Origin: Desulfobulbaceae bacterium
GTDB taxonomy: Bacteria > Desulfobacterota > Desulfobulbia > Desulfobulbales > Desulfobulbaceae
Direction: 5' to 3'
Length of the DNA stretch: 64,000 nt
Assembly: GCA_003508005.1 (NCBI GenBank)
Contig: DNUE01000058.1
Location: 50,828-114,827, forward strand
The translations under genes were made by a program, and so were the position numbers. The notes under the pieces are model-generated. The model ran no database searches. It saw nothing but the letters and a program-made list of their open reading frames with translations, and was not told where the DNA came from. Positions 17,001 through 23,939 of this stretch are shown one piece after another. Numbering within the stretch: the stretch's first letter is position 1; each line of letters opens with the position of its first letter.

Positions 17001-19786
17001 CAGAAGGTTGAATACTGGGGGTTGAAAAATCCGCCCACAGTGTCCGCCTCGGGATCGTTCATGCATGCCGTCAGCATGTTCGGCGACATGCCGCTGGGCT
17101 GAGGCAGGTTGGCGGTATAGGTAGAGGGGACCAGGATGTTGTAGGTGCCGTACTCATCGGAATAAACGGAGGTGATCATCCTGCCCGTCCAGTCCCTGAC
17201 TGAGATGGGCAGCCAGGGGGGGGCGAATTTCTCGCCGAACTGCGGCGAAGCCGGGTCGAATTCATTGGCGAGGTCATCGAGGATGAACCCGTTTATATGC
17301 CCGGCAACGGGAGTCTGGGTAAAGAGGAAAAAATCGGCCGCGGCGTTGGCGCCGTTGCTGAGGGGAACCCGCTTCCGGTCGCAGTTGTTCAGTTCCTGAC
17401 CGGCCAGGTTCGATTCGACCCCGGGAAACAGGGTCAGCTCCGGCGGCACGGTGTACGGGGTGCCCACGCACGGCGGCGGCAGCAACAGGGGACTCGGGAT
17501 ATAGTTGTCCCCGAAATCGACGTTCTTGTCCTGGGATTTGACAACCTCGTAGCCGATGGGCGGAATGACCTCGACAATGTAGTTGCCGGCCGGCATGGGG
17601 CTTACAAATCCGGCGGCGCAGTTGCCGAGCGGGTCGACTCCGGCTGGGCAGATTTCATCAAAGGCATAGCCGCCGTCAAAGACGGCCGGCCGGACCTGGT
17701 TCCAGATGCGCATGCCGTCGTAACAGTCCCGGGTTATTCCCCGGAAGACAAAAGGATTCTGGTCCGGGCAGCCTGTCGGCAGGGAGTCGTCCCAGCTGTC
17801 GGTGGTGGTGGTGTTGAGCAGGGTCGTTCCGGTGGCGTCATACAGGTTGACGGTGACGCGGGGGATGCCCGGTTCCCATACCTCGGGGACGCCGTACTGG
17901 GGGTTGTCCTCGGCCCGGGTGACGGAATAAAAGACGATGCCGGATATGCCGCCGTTCTCGCCTGGTCCGTAGGCCTTCTTGCCCCATTCAATGACGCTGG
18001 TCTGGCCGAGGAATCCCTGGAACCCCTGAGTCAGTACCGGACCGCGCTCGGTCCGGTACTTCTGGGTGTTCAGCGAAGGGATCAGGGACGGGACACCGGT
18101 CTGGGGCTGCGGATTCAGCTGCCCGTCCCAGGTCCAGGGGTCGGCGGGGTCTATCGCGCCGCCGTCATCCACCGTGACCGTCATACCCGTGGCCTTGAAG
18201 CGGACAAAATCCACCTCGGCAACCAGCCAGGCGAAGAAGGGGAAAATCTCGTCAAACGGCACAAACCCCTCGGTATCGGTCGGAAAGGCCTGGTACACCG
18301 AGCCGTCCCGCCAGCGCAGGTTGATGTTCTGCTCAGGGATGCCTTGCTCGCCTGCATCGCGGTAGCCGTTCTCGTTCTGGTCGTAAAATACCCAGTGTTC
18401 CAGGCGGGTAAACCATTGAAAAACTGGAACTTGCCCGAGGTCAACGCTGGCCTCTCCCAAGACAAGGTCATGGAAGGCGAAAATGAGGTCCAGGTTGTCG
18501 TCCCAGACCACCAGCTGGTAGTTGCCGGGCGGCACATTGGGGATGGCAAATGTCCCGTCTTCATTGGCACGGGCAGCGTACACGCCCCGGCCTACGCCGG
18601 CGACCGATTGATTCAGGCCGACCCAGGGAGTTGTATGGGAAAAGAGCGCTCCATTGTGGAAGGCCATCTGGGGCGGACGGGAAAGGTGCAGGTTGACTAT
18701 CTGACCGGAAATGGTAGCGCCGCCGGTGAGCACCGTGGCATCGACGTAGGATTTATCGCGACTCGCCGGCACGAAGCCGAACGAAGTGTGGGGACCGGGC
18801 GGGCCGAACTCCGCAAAGAAGGGGGGCTCATTGGCCTTGACCCAGGCATCAAGCAGGATGGTACCCTCGATGGTGGACGTCTGCACCCAGTCGGCTCCGA
18901 CAAAGATCCCTGAACCGGGAGGGCTCTCCACGGCATTGGGCGGAACGATGGTAATGCCGTATTTTCCGGGCGCCAGGTTTTTAATGGTCAACCGGCCGTC
19001 GGGCCCGGTGCGCAAGGGTTCGACTATGGGCATACCCATGCCATCGGTGGCGACGATGGGGTTGCCTTCCGCATCAAGACAGCCGAAGGTACCTGTGTCG
19101 GGAGGATCAGTTACCTGCCCGTACTGGTCGCAGGTCTTCACATAGGTGGTTCCGAGCGGATTGCCGAAGGCATCCTGCGACTGCGCGCCGGCCGATATGC
19201 CGTAGCGGCCACCGGCGTCCTCCAGAAGTACACTGAATCCTTCCAGTCCGGGCTCCCCTTCGTCCCAGACATTATTGATAGGGTTCAGGTCCTGATGGAC
19301 GAAAATGGTGATCTGGGCGGTCGGCAGCGGCAGCTGGTTGAGATAAACCGGAACCGTCCCGGCGTCGCCCTTGAAGCTGGCACCGCCGATGCTGTAGGTG
19401 CCGGGCTCTGTCGGAATAACCGACACGAAATAATATTTTTCCGGATCGAGAGTGGGGAGAGCGTCGGTGTTAACACCCTGGGCCACGACCGGCATATAGC
19501 TTTTATGAAAATTGACCGACAGGGTTTCCGCGACCTGATTGCCTGGAACAATCCGGTAGGTAGTGTCCTCCTCCAGCACCCAGCGGTACCCGGCCAGAGG
19601 GACTGTCGTGGGAGGCAGGGCAGGGTCGGCGGACTTGTTGACGCCGAGCACGTCCAGACTGGCAGCCGCAACAAGGCCAGGGGTTGCCGTGAGGAAGGCA
19701 AAGATCATTACGGCGGCCGCCAGGCAGCAGGTCGGGCTCAGAATCGGCAAAATTCTCTCAACTGATTTGTTCCGGTCTCCTCTCAT
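14024..19786 (-). CDS. Giant beta-helix surface protein with C-terminal membrane anchor
   Basis: The 1920-residue protein has a signal peptide (…MIFAFLTATPGLVAA). Several Cna_B/SdrD-type beta-sandwich segments follow, for example DEGEPGLEGFSVLLEDAGG, YDQNENGYRDAGEQGIPEQN and GIPRVTVNLYDATG. An IPT/TIG-like segment at about 1010-1080 precedes a right-handed parallel beta-helix (about 1080-1560) that begins GGSIQAAIDAAAPNALILVP and has repeated ISNNRI/IHNTI-type rungs. A long low-complexity Pro/Ser/Gly/Glu linker (about 1650-1880) leads to a hydrophobic helix (SLIVLALGGLVFLIV) and a basic tail (KSRKKKEQQRR). The protein therefore looks membrane-anchored by its C-terminus with a long extracytoplasmic arm. 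No copper motif or heme site is visible. It is coupled by stop/start overlap to the first oxidase gene. Function is unknown. Confidence 0.85.
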   Translation of the reverse strand: MRGDRNKSVERILPILSPTCCLAAAVMIFAFLTATPGLVAAASLDVLGVNKSADPALPPTTVPLAGYRWVLEEDTTYRIVPGNQVAETLSVNFHKSYMPVVAQGVNTDALPTLDPEKYYFVSVIPTEPGTYSIGGASFKGDAGTVPVYLNQLPLPTAQITIFVHQDLNPINNVWDEGEPGLEGFSVLLEDAGGRYGISAGAQSQDAFGNPLGTTYVKTCDQYGQVTDPPDTGTFGCLDAEGNPIVATDGMGMPIVEPLRTGPDGRLTIKNLAPGKYGITIVPPNAVESPPGSGIFVGADWVQTSTIEGTILLDAWVKANEPPFFAEFGPPGPHTSFGFVPASRDKSYVDATVLTGGATISGQIVNLHLSRPPQMAFHNGALFSHTTPWVGLNQSVAGVGRGVYAARANEDGTFAIPNVPPGNYQLVVWDDNLDLIFAFHDLVLGEASVDLGQVPVFQWFTRLEHWVFYDQNENGYRDAGEQGIPEQNINLRWRDGSVYQAFPTDTEGFVPFDEIFPFFAWLVAEVDFVRFKATGMTVTVDDGGAIDPADPWTWDGQLNPQPQTGVPSLIPSLNTQKYRTERGPVLTQGFQGFLGQTSVIEWGKKAYGPGENGGISGIVFYSVTRAEDNPQYGVPEVWEPGIPRVTVNLYDATGTTLLNTTTTDSWDDSLPTGCPDQNPFVFRGITRDCYDGMRIWNQVRPAVFDGGYAFDEICPAGVDPLGNCAAGFVSPMPAGNYIVEVIPPIGYEVVKSQDKNVDFGDNYIPSPLLLPPPCVGTPYTVPPELTLFPGVESNLAGQELNNCDRKRVPLSNGANAAADFFLFTQTPVAGHINGFILDDLANEFDPASPQFGEKFAPPWLPISVRDWTGRMITSVYSDEYGTYNILVPSTYTANLPQPSGMSPNMLTACMNDPEADTVGGFFNPQYSTFCYTFQYMPGTTTYLDTPVIPVAAFAGPDQFPLDCELPAATPRIRSVTTSDSTAGPYLSADSGTVTINAVGTMQVPNPAYDGVGGTQPKTIARDFGFGGTEGTVTINGVQLNVTSWTESQIVADAAGAATGPLVVTRGDNQQSSVNGVTVQIGLRGGSSVVTVAPGGSIQAAIDAAAPNALILVPEGTYNEMVIMWKPVQLQGAGEGTVINAVNTPAERLAAWRQHLEQLYANGSFDTVDGQLAGFGQGVNAEPFESEQGSGVFVVANSAAINPGSPRLFDAANNQGARIDGFTIRGADTGGGVVVNGFAHYLEISNNRIINNSGFFNGGIRLGHPFLTTQDLAGDITRTDSNNDFVRISNNQVSLNGGFDGAGGGISLYNGADEYQVTDNFICGNFSLQNGAGIGHLGKSNNGLIQDNAILFNENFNQGVTVNGGGISISGEAPIACPIIPETGAPDPACLADPDRVLTPGSGSITISRNRIQGNSSGAGDGAGIRLSRINGQDVAANPDNDTLWHNIDIINNMIVNNVAALAGGGILIQDALRVNILHNTIAHNDSTATAGEAFTPGEPSMSNPQEGAGIASRVHSTELASALPAGEASFSDPQLVNNIIYQNRQFYFLVNDTDPANVLYGLCPDIGNIGLGCGTAPVFSDLAVLPAGSGSLSPTFSLLTGDGDPVFFADYFNGNRESTITLPETTTSITPTVAFDEGGNFIRLRYGPLTETRLDNGQPYGDYHIGSTSPAVDAGDDLGITDDFDGPGTRPFGGGVDIGADESDGTDPPAAPVILTPNKKGSTGQLPAMRPSTNSLAGQTPSPETMMPPSLNSSGKPRGRDAGTASQAGGPAERHSPENDRAEIVMNPDQSGNALDVVNMNEMPAGPAESPAGQEAAELQVDMSDQADTGSMAEVGGQGRTVSASATTGNESRRQETAATPAGDTADQMAAAGTEGQDGRRASSALPLTSLIVLALGGLVFLIVHQPKSRKKKEQQRRGDI

Positions 19787-19889
19787 TTTCGATCTCCACT
19801 TGGTTTCCTCATCATTCCCACGCGCCGGAGAAGGATCCCTTCACCGTGATTATTATATGTTCACTTTGCGGCGGTTCCGCCAGAAAGCT

Positions 19890-20765
19890 TTATCTTGTGC
19901 CTGCCCCGGTCGTAGCAGGCACGAACATCGGCCAGTAGAAATCCACCCTTCCCTGCAGGCAGAAGGCAAGGTCATGCTGACTGAATACAGGCAGGAAGGA
20001 GGAGGCATTCGCCCAGCTTGCCGGAAGCAGCGGGGAATCGGGATCAGCCGGGTCTTGGCGCCACCCCTGGTCCGGATTCACGACCTTGGCGGGAAGAAGA
20101 TTGGTGGTGTCAGCTGTAAAGCGACCATACTGCCCGGATGTGGCAAAGTCTAGTTCCGGGTAAAAGACAAACCAGTACGTTCCACCCTTCAGCCTGATGG
20201 GCGACTCAAGCGTCAAGATTACATTGCCCTGATTGATCAGGGGATCAATTGCCATGGTTTCGATGACTATCTGGCTGTCAGTGGGAGGAACAGCCAGGGA
20301 CCAGACCGGCGGCTTGCCGCCTCCTCTGGGATCACCGTCAGGTTTACCACCGCTGTCGCGGTAAATTTCAAAATGAAGAGCGGCGGCATTGGCCAGGCTG
20401 GGCCCTACAGCATTCCAGAGCGCCCCCGGCACAAAGATGGTATCGATCCGCCAAGGCCTCCTACTGGTTGAGAAATCATCGGCAAGAAAGATGTCTAAGG
20501 AATCGTCTGGTGCGGCAAAATCCTGATTAGCGTAGGGGTTCGGATTGACGCTGCCCTGCGGCTGGTTCCACAGGTTGCAGGTCAAGGTGCCGGCCTGTTG
20601 TGGGCTTATCTTCGCTGCCGATTGCCCGGCAGCACCGGCCGCCGGCCCCCTCAGGGTCGGCACCTTGTTCTGAGCCCAGGCCGGCATGGCTGACAGTACC
20701 ACAATAAGCGTTACCATCAACAGGGAACCATACGTATATTGTGTTCCTACCGCTTTTCCCTTCAT
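19890..20765 (-). CDS. Exported protein with conserved C-terminal tail, first gene of operon
   Basis: The start is set at ATG 20765, preceded by GGGAGAG, giving about 291 residues with signal peptide MKGKAVGTQYTYGSLLMVTL…AMPAWA. The mature part has a jelly-roll flavour (AADDSL-like FAAPDDSLDIFLADDF, WRIDTIFVPGALWN, LHFEIYRDSGGKPDG, LKGGTYWFVFYPEL), typical of extracellular proteins without enzymatic motifs. It ends FYWPMFVPATTGAGTR, the clearest match to the tails of the protease and third oxidase-like protein. It lies 103 bp before the giant gene and is led by a sigma-54-like promoter, so it heads the operon. Function is unknown. Confidence 0.75.
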   Translation of the reverse strand: MKGKAVGTQYTYGSLLMVTLIVVLSAMPAWAQNKVPTLRGPAAGAAGQSAAKISPQQAGTLTCNLWNQPQGSVNPNPYANQDFAAPDDSLDIFLADDFSTSRRPWRIDTIFVPGALWNAVGPSLANAAALHFEIYRDSGGKPDGDPRGGGKPPVWSLAVPPTDSQIVIETMAIDPLINQGNVILTLESPIRLKGGTYWFVFYPELDFATSGQYGRFTADTTNLLPAKVVNPDQGWRQDPADPDSPLLPASWANASSFLPVFSQHDLAFCLQGRVDFYWPMFVPATTGAGTR

Positions 20766-20844
20766 TCGCTTCTCTCCCGTGATGAGAATTACACCGCTGC
20801 TCACAACATTATGGACAATCTTGAACAAAAAACGAATACTCTGC

Positions 20845-20859
20845 GCCAAATCCGGGCCA
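20845..20859 (-). promoter_or_regulatory. Sigma-54-like promoter heading the multicopper-oxidase operon
   Basis: On the minus strand the 15-mer TGGCCCGGATTTGGC keeps the invariant GG (-24) and GC (-12) at correct spacing and differs from the consensus TGGCACGNNNNTTGC at two positions. It lies about 80 bp upstream of ATG 20765. Palindromic sequence sits 20-65 bp farther upstream. Together this suggests activation by an NtrC-type regulator such as the one at 2393-3769. Confidence 0.45.
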
Positions 20860-20878
20860 ATACGAAGTCCCTTGAAAC

Positions 20879-20922
20879 GCCGGGAGGCATTACCTTCAAG
20901 GTTCCGTTTGATCCCTCCCGGC
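20879..20922. promoter_or_regulatory. Palindromic region upstream of the operon promoter
   Basis: GCCGGGAGG (20879-20887) and CCTCCCGGC (20914-20922) are perfect inverted repeats. CCTTGAAA-type half sites overlap them (CTTGAA at 20871 and TTCAAGG at 20895). The position just upstream of the sigma-54-like promoter fits an enhancer site. A DNA or RNA hairpin of other function is equally possible. Confidence 0.35.
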
Positions 20923-21358
20923 ATCCATCTCCTTAAGCAAGAGGAACTGCTCGCTCTTGATTTTTGAGCAATAATCATGCCTGATTCGACAAAATAGTAA
21001 TTGGACAAAACAACCTTAAAATTATCCCATATATCATATGTTATGAAAAAGAGGCATGGGTTGTCATATCACAAAAGCGCTATACGGTTCCGCGGCAAAA
21101 ATCACTTGAACAATAAATGCAAAAATCATTCTCAAACAAAGAGACCGGCAAATATTTTCGACCCAACAGGTGCCGTCACTGCCACAGACTCAATCTGAAT
21201 AGGACCCAGCCTGTTGAGATTCTTTTCGCCATTGGCGAATAAACAAAAGTAATCAGGGGGTAATGACGGCGATGATTGTGCGGCTTGAGGCTTCTGATGC
21301 TCATCAGGATTCAAATCAAGATGATCTTCCCTGACAGAGATTGTGAAATTTATTTTTG
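20923..21358. other. AT-rich intergenic stretch without recognisable gene
   Basis: About 435 bp between the operon control region and the long inverted repeat. The open frames here are short, lack ribosome sites and do not resemble known proteins. The base composition is clearly more AT-rich than the neighbouring genes. Confidence 0.5.
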
Positions 21359-21418
21359 ATATTTTCCTGTCCGGTCGGACAAGTCTGACAGGATTTGTCC
21401 GACCGGACAGGAAAATAT
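21359..21418. repeat. 24-bp perfect inverted repeat
   Basis: The arms are 21359-21382 and 21395-21418, perfectly complementary over 24 bp with a 12-nt loop. Each arm contains the internal palindrome GTCCGGTCGGAC (or its complement), and the outer ends are A/T-rich. It could be a strong bidirectional terminator, a mobile-element relic or a regulator site. No transposase lies nearby. Confidence 0.8.
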
Positions 21419-21564
21419 TATTGGCACATTTTTTATGTGTCCATCCGGCGAAATAAAAAGTATCAAAATACGCAGCAATTAACCTCCCCTTTGCGACTGA
21501 TCCCCGCACAGAACAGGAACAATATCCCATGGGTATTTATAATCAATAGGCTGAGACGACTTTC

Positions 21565-21613
21565 ACCCTTTTGCAACAGTGCATTCAAAATATCTTTTTA
21601 GTTGCAAAAGGGT
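21565..21613. repeat. 13-bp perfect inverted repeat
   Basis: ACCCTTTTGCAAC (21565-21577) pairs with GTTGCAAAAGGGT (21601-21613) across a 23-nt loop. It lies about 90 bp upstream of the decayed zinc-ribbon gene. Its role is not known. Confidence 0.7.
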
Positions 21614-21699
21614 ATTTTCTGGGTTGCACCAAGACCCGCCTCTATGGTAAAGGGTTTGCTGGTGAATGAGAATTCATTCAGGCTCAAGCCAGATGCATG

Positions 21700-22208
21700 A
21701 TGAATCCTTGCAGAGATTGCGGAAATCCCGTCAACGCGGGCGCAGATATGCGCTCCCGTTGCGGGGCGCCCAGGCTGGCTGAAAAAAGCTGGGACGGTTG
21801 GGGGTTTGAATATTAATCCTCTGCCACCCTTCGGGGACTGCCGCTTCTGCATGTATCGTTCAAGTACAGACACTTCCGTCCGGTGGTGGCCAAGGGCATC
21901 ATCGCCATCGGCCAGTTCGGGGCGGGGATAATCAGCATCTCCCATTCGGGGTCGGGATGGTCAGCATCGGCCAGTTTATGCTGGCCCTCGACGTTCTGGC
22001 CCGGTTCGCTATGGCCTACAGGGCCATTGCGCAGAGAGGACTGGTCCTTGACCAGGGGTACGGCCAGCTCATTTACCGCTTCACCGGTTTCATCGGCATT
22101 TTTTTGAACCGTCACGTCCGCTGCTTGTCGTCAACATGCTGCGTAGCGGAAGGGCTCAACCGGGCAACACCTTCTCTGGAAGGCTCCGGCAACCTTCGAA
22201 CAGGGTGA
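21700..22208 (+). pseudogene. Decayed zinc-ribbon membrane protein with GQF-type repeats
   Basis: Reading from ATG 21700 gives MNPCRDCGNPVNAGADMRS, a zinc-ribbon start, then WGFEY and a TAA stop at 21814. The same frame continues past this stop as TLRGLPLLHVSFKYRHFRP and GIIAIGQFGAGIISIS. At about 21945 a single-base loss shifts the frame. The rest resumes in another frame as MVSIGQFMLALDVLARFAM and GLVLDQGYGQLIYRF. Intact members, as I recall them, join an N-terminal zinc ribbon to a string of GQFG-type membrane repeats. The copy is thus broken by one nonsense and one frameshift mutation. Neighbours give no hint of function. Confidence 0.75.
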
Positions 22209-22211
22209 ATC

Positions 22212-22715
22212 ATGCGGATAGTCTTCATCGCGATTACCATGCTGCTGCTGAGCGGTTGTGCAGCCACCACCCCGCCGCCGCCCAGCGACTTCGTAGGGAA
22301 ATGTGCAGATCCTGCGGCGGATTTGCGGCACTCCCCGCTGACCACCGAAAAACTACTCCAGCAGTATGCCGCCTGGGAGGGGACTCGCTACAGGGTCGGC
22401 GGCCTTACCCGGAAAGGGATAGATTGCTCCGGCTTTGTCTATCTGACCTATCAGGATCTCTTTGGGATTGCCCTGCCCAGAAGTGCAGACCAACAGGCCA
22501 CCCTGGGAAAACAAGTGCAGACAAAGGAACTGCGCACGGGAGATCTGGTCTTTTTCAAGACCGGCCGGCGCGGCAGGCATGTGGGGATCTACCTGGACGG
22601 CGGCAGATTCATCCACGCTTCGACCACCAAGGGGGTTACGATTTCAAGCCTGGATGACCGTTACTGGTCCCGCAAGTACTGGAAGGCGACCCGGCTGGAA
22701 TTCGGAAACGGATGA
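22212..22715 (+). CDS. NlpC/P60-family lipoprotein, cell-wall peptidase
   Basis: The 167-residue protein has a signal peptide ending in lipobox LLLSGC (Cys about 16). Its NlpC/P60 domain shows catalytic Cys in GIDCSGFVYLTY, His in RGRHVGIYLDGGRF and His in FIHAS. It is expected to cleave peptide cross-links in peptidoglycan at the inner face of the outer membrane, like E. coli Spr/MepS. Length is normal for the family. It starts 3 bp after the pseudogene frame ends and converges on the flavoprotein gene at 22762. I see no clear dedicated promoter. Confidence 0.9.
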   Translation: MRIVFIAITMLLLSGCAATTPPPPSDFVGKCADPAADLRHSPLTTEKLLQQYAAWEGTRYRVGGLTRKGIDCSGFVYLTYQDLFGIALPRSADQQATLGKQVQTKELRTGDLVFFKTGRRGRHVGIYLDGGRFIHASTTKGVTISSLDDRYWSRKYWKATRLEFGNG

Positions 22716-22761
22716 TTTTCCCGGTCCGCCCACCCCGCGGCCATATAAATTTCGCTCACGG

Positions 22762-23928
22762 CTATTTTGCCACTTCACTGACGGCGCGGGTCACTTCAGC
22801 CAAATCAGATGTATCGCCGAGCAAGACCGCTCCGATGAGGCGGTTTCCCTGGTCATAGACCATCTTGCGGTAGACGCCCGCCCCCTCCTCTACCTCTGAC
22901 CGGAATCGCCCTTCCGCATCGATCTCGCCCACCGCGGCAAGGTCAATCCCCGCCACCTTCAGCTTGTTGGCCACGATCGTCCCCTGGTAGAGCTGAGAGC
23001 CGCCGGCCATGTTGGTGCCGGCTATCTTGCCCTGCTGCAGGGCGGCCGGCCAACTTCCATAGACATTTCCCGAAAACTCTGCCACATCCCCGGCTGCATA
23101 GATCCCGGGCCTGCTGGTTCGAAGCTTTGAGTCGACCAGGATCCCCCGGTTGCACTCCAGGCCAAGGCTCCTGGCCAGTTCCAGGTTGGGACGAACGCCG
23201 GCGGCAACGAGCACCAGATCGGCCGGCAGTACCTCGCAGTTGTCCAGTACCACACGCTCAACGGTTGCCCCGCCCTGAATGGCATGCACCGAGATGCCGA
23301 GCTGGAAAGAAAACCCCACCCCCTCCATGATCTCTTTCAGTTTTTCAGCCCCCCTCTGGTCAAGCTGCCGGGGCAGCAGGCGGGGCAGAAACTCCACCAC
23401 CGTCACCTGCATCCCGCGCCGGCATAGAGAGCTGCCCGCCTCCAGGCCCAACAGCCCGCCACCGATCACCACCACCTCGCCCCCGCGCAGGCTGCAGGCA
23501 ACTATCTCCCGGGCGTCAGCGATATTTCTGAGGGCAAAGACCCCCCGCTTGTCTGCGCCGATGAGGGGCGGGATAAAGGAATGGCTGCCGGTGGCCAGCA
23601 GCAGAAAATCATAGGGGACCTCCCCTCCCTCGGCAGTGAATACCACCCGCCGCTCGGCATCGGCCGCCGTCACCCTGATGCCGGTCTGCAGCTCGATACG
23701 CCGCTCCGCATACCACTCTGGTTTTTTGGCAACCAGCCCTGCTTCGTCAAGATCACCTCCCAGGTAATCAATCAGCCGGATCCGCCAGTAAAAAGGCAGG
23801 TCTTCCTCGGTTAGGATAACGATCCGGTTGTCCTGGTCGTTCTTGCGGATATGCTCCGCCGCGGTGGTCCCGGCAACTCCGTTGCCAACGATAACATAGC
23901 GCTTCAAGGCTGCGTGGGTTCCTGACAT
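22762..23928 (-). CDS. NAD(P)H-dependent FAD oxidoreductase (NirB/NorW N-domain type)
   Basis: The 388-residue enzyme has an FAD-binding Rossmann motif at the start (VIVGNGVAGTTAAEHIR), a second nucleotide motif (VVVIGGGLLGLEAGSSL) and the late FAD motif GIYAAGDVAEF. This is the class of rubredoxin/nitrite-reductase-linked NADH oxidoreductases, which pass electrons from NAD(P)H to a small redox carrier. The conserved DLPFYWRIRLIDYL corresponds to the family's flavin contact region. The acceptor is unknown because no rubredoxin lies next to it. It sits 11 bp downstream of pckA on the same strand and is probably co-transcribed with it, an unusual pairing with no obvious metabolic logic. Confidence 0.85.
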   Translation of the reverse strand: MSGTHAALKRYVIVGNGVAGTTAAEHIRKNDQDNRIVILTEEDLPFYWRIRLIDYLGGDLDEAGLVAKKPEWYAERRIELQTGIRVTAADAERRVVFTAEGGEVPYDFLLLATGSHSFIPPLIGADKRGVFALRNIADAREIVACSLRGGEVVVIGGGLLGLEAGSSLCRRGMQVTVVEFLPRLLPRQLDQRGAEKLKEIMEGVGFSFQLGISVHAIQGGATVERVVLDNCEVLPADLVLVAAGVRPNLELARSLGLECNRGILVDSKLRTSRPGIYAAGDVAEFSGNVYGSWPAALQQGKIAGTNMAGGSQLYQGTIVANKLKVAGIDLAAVGEIDAEGRFRSEVEEGAGVYRKMVYDQGNRLIGAVLLGDTSDLAEVTRAVSEVAK

Positions 23929-23939
23929 TTCCGTTCAGC

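Noticed and set aside
15785..18913. Two long plus-strand open frames (408 and 538 codons) opposite the giant gene
   Set aside because: The minus-strand beta-helix protein accounts for this DNA. The antisense frames lack start signals and family resemblance.
20870..20936. Riboswitch in the leader of the oxidase operon
   Set aside because: The palindromes lie upstream of the predicted sigma-54 start, so they would not be transcribed from it. No riboswitch consensus was recognised.
21132..21530. 132-codon minus-strand open frame in the gene-poor region
   Set aside because: It spans the 24-bp inverted repeat, lacks a ribosome site and translates to a low-quality composition.
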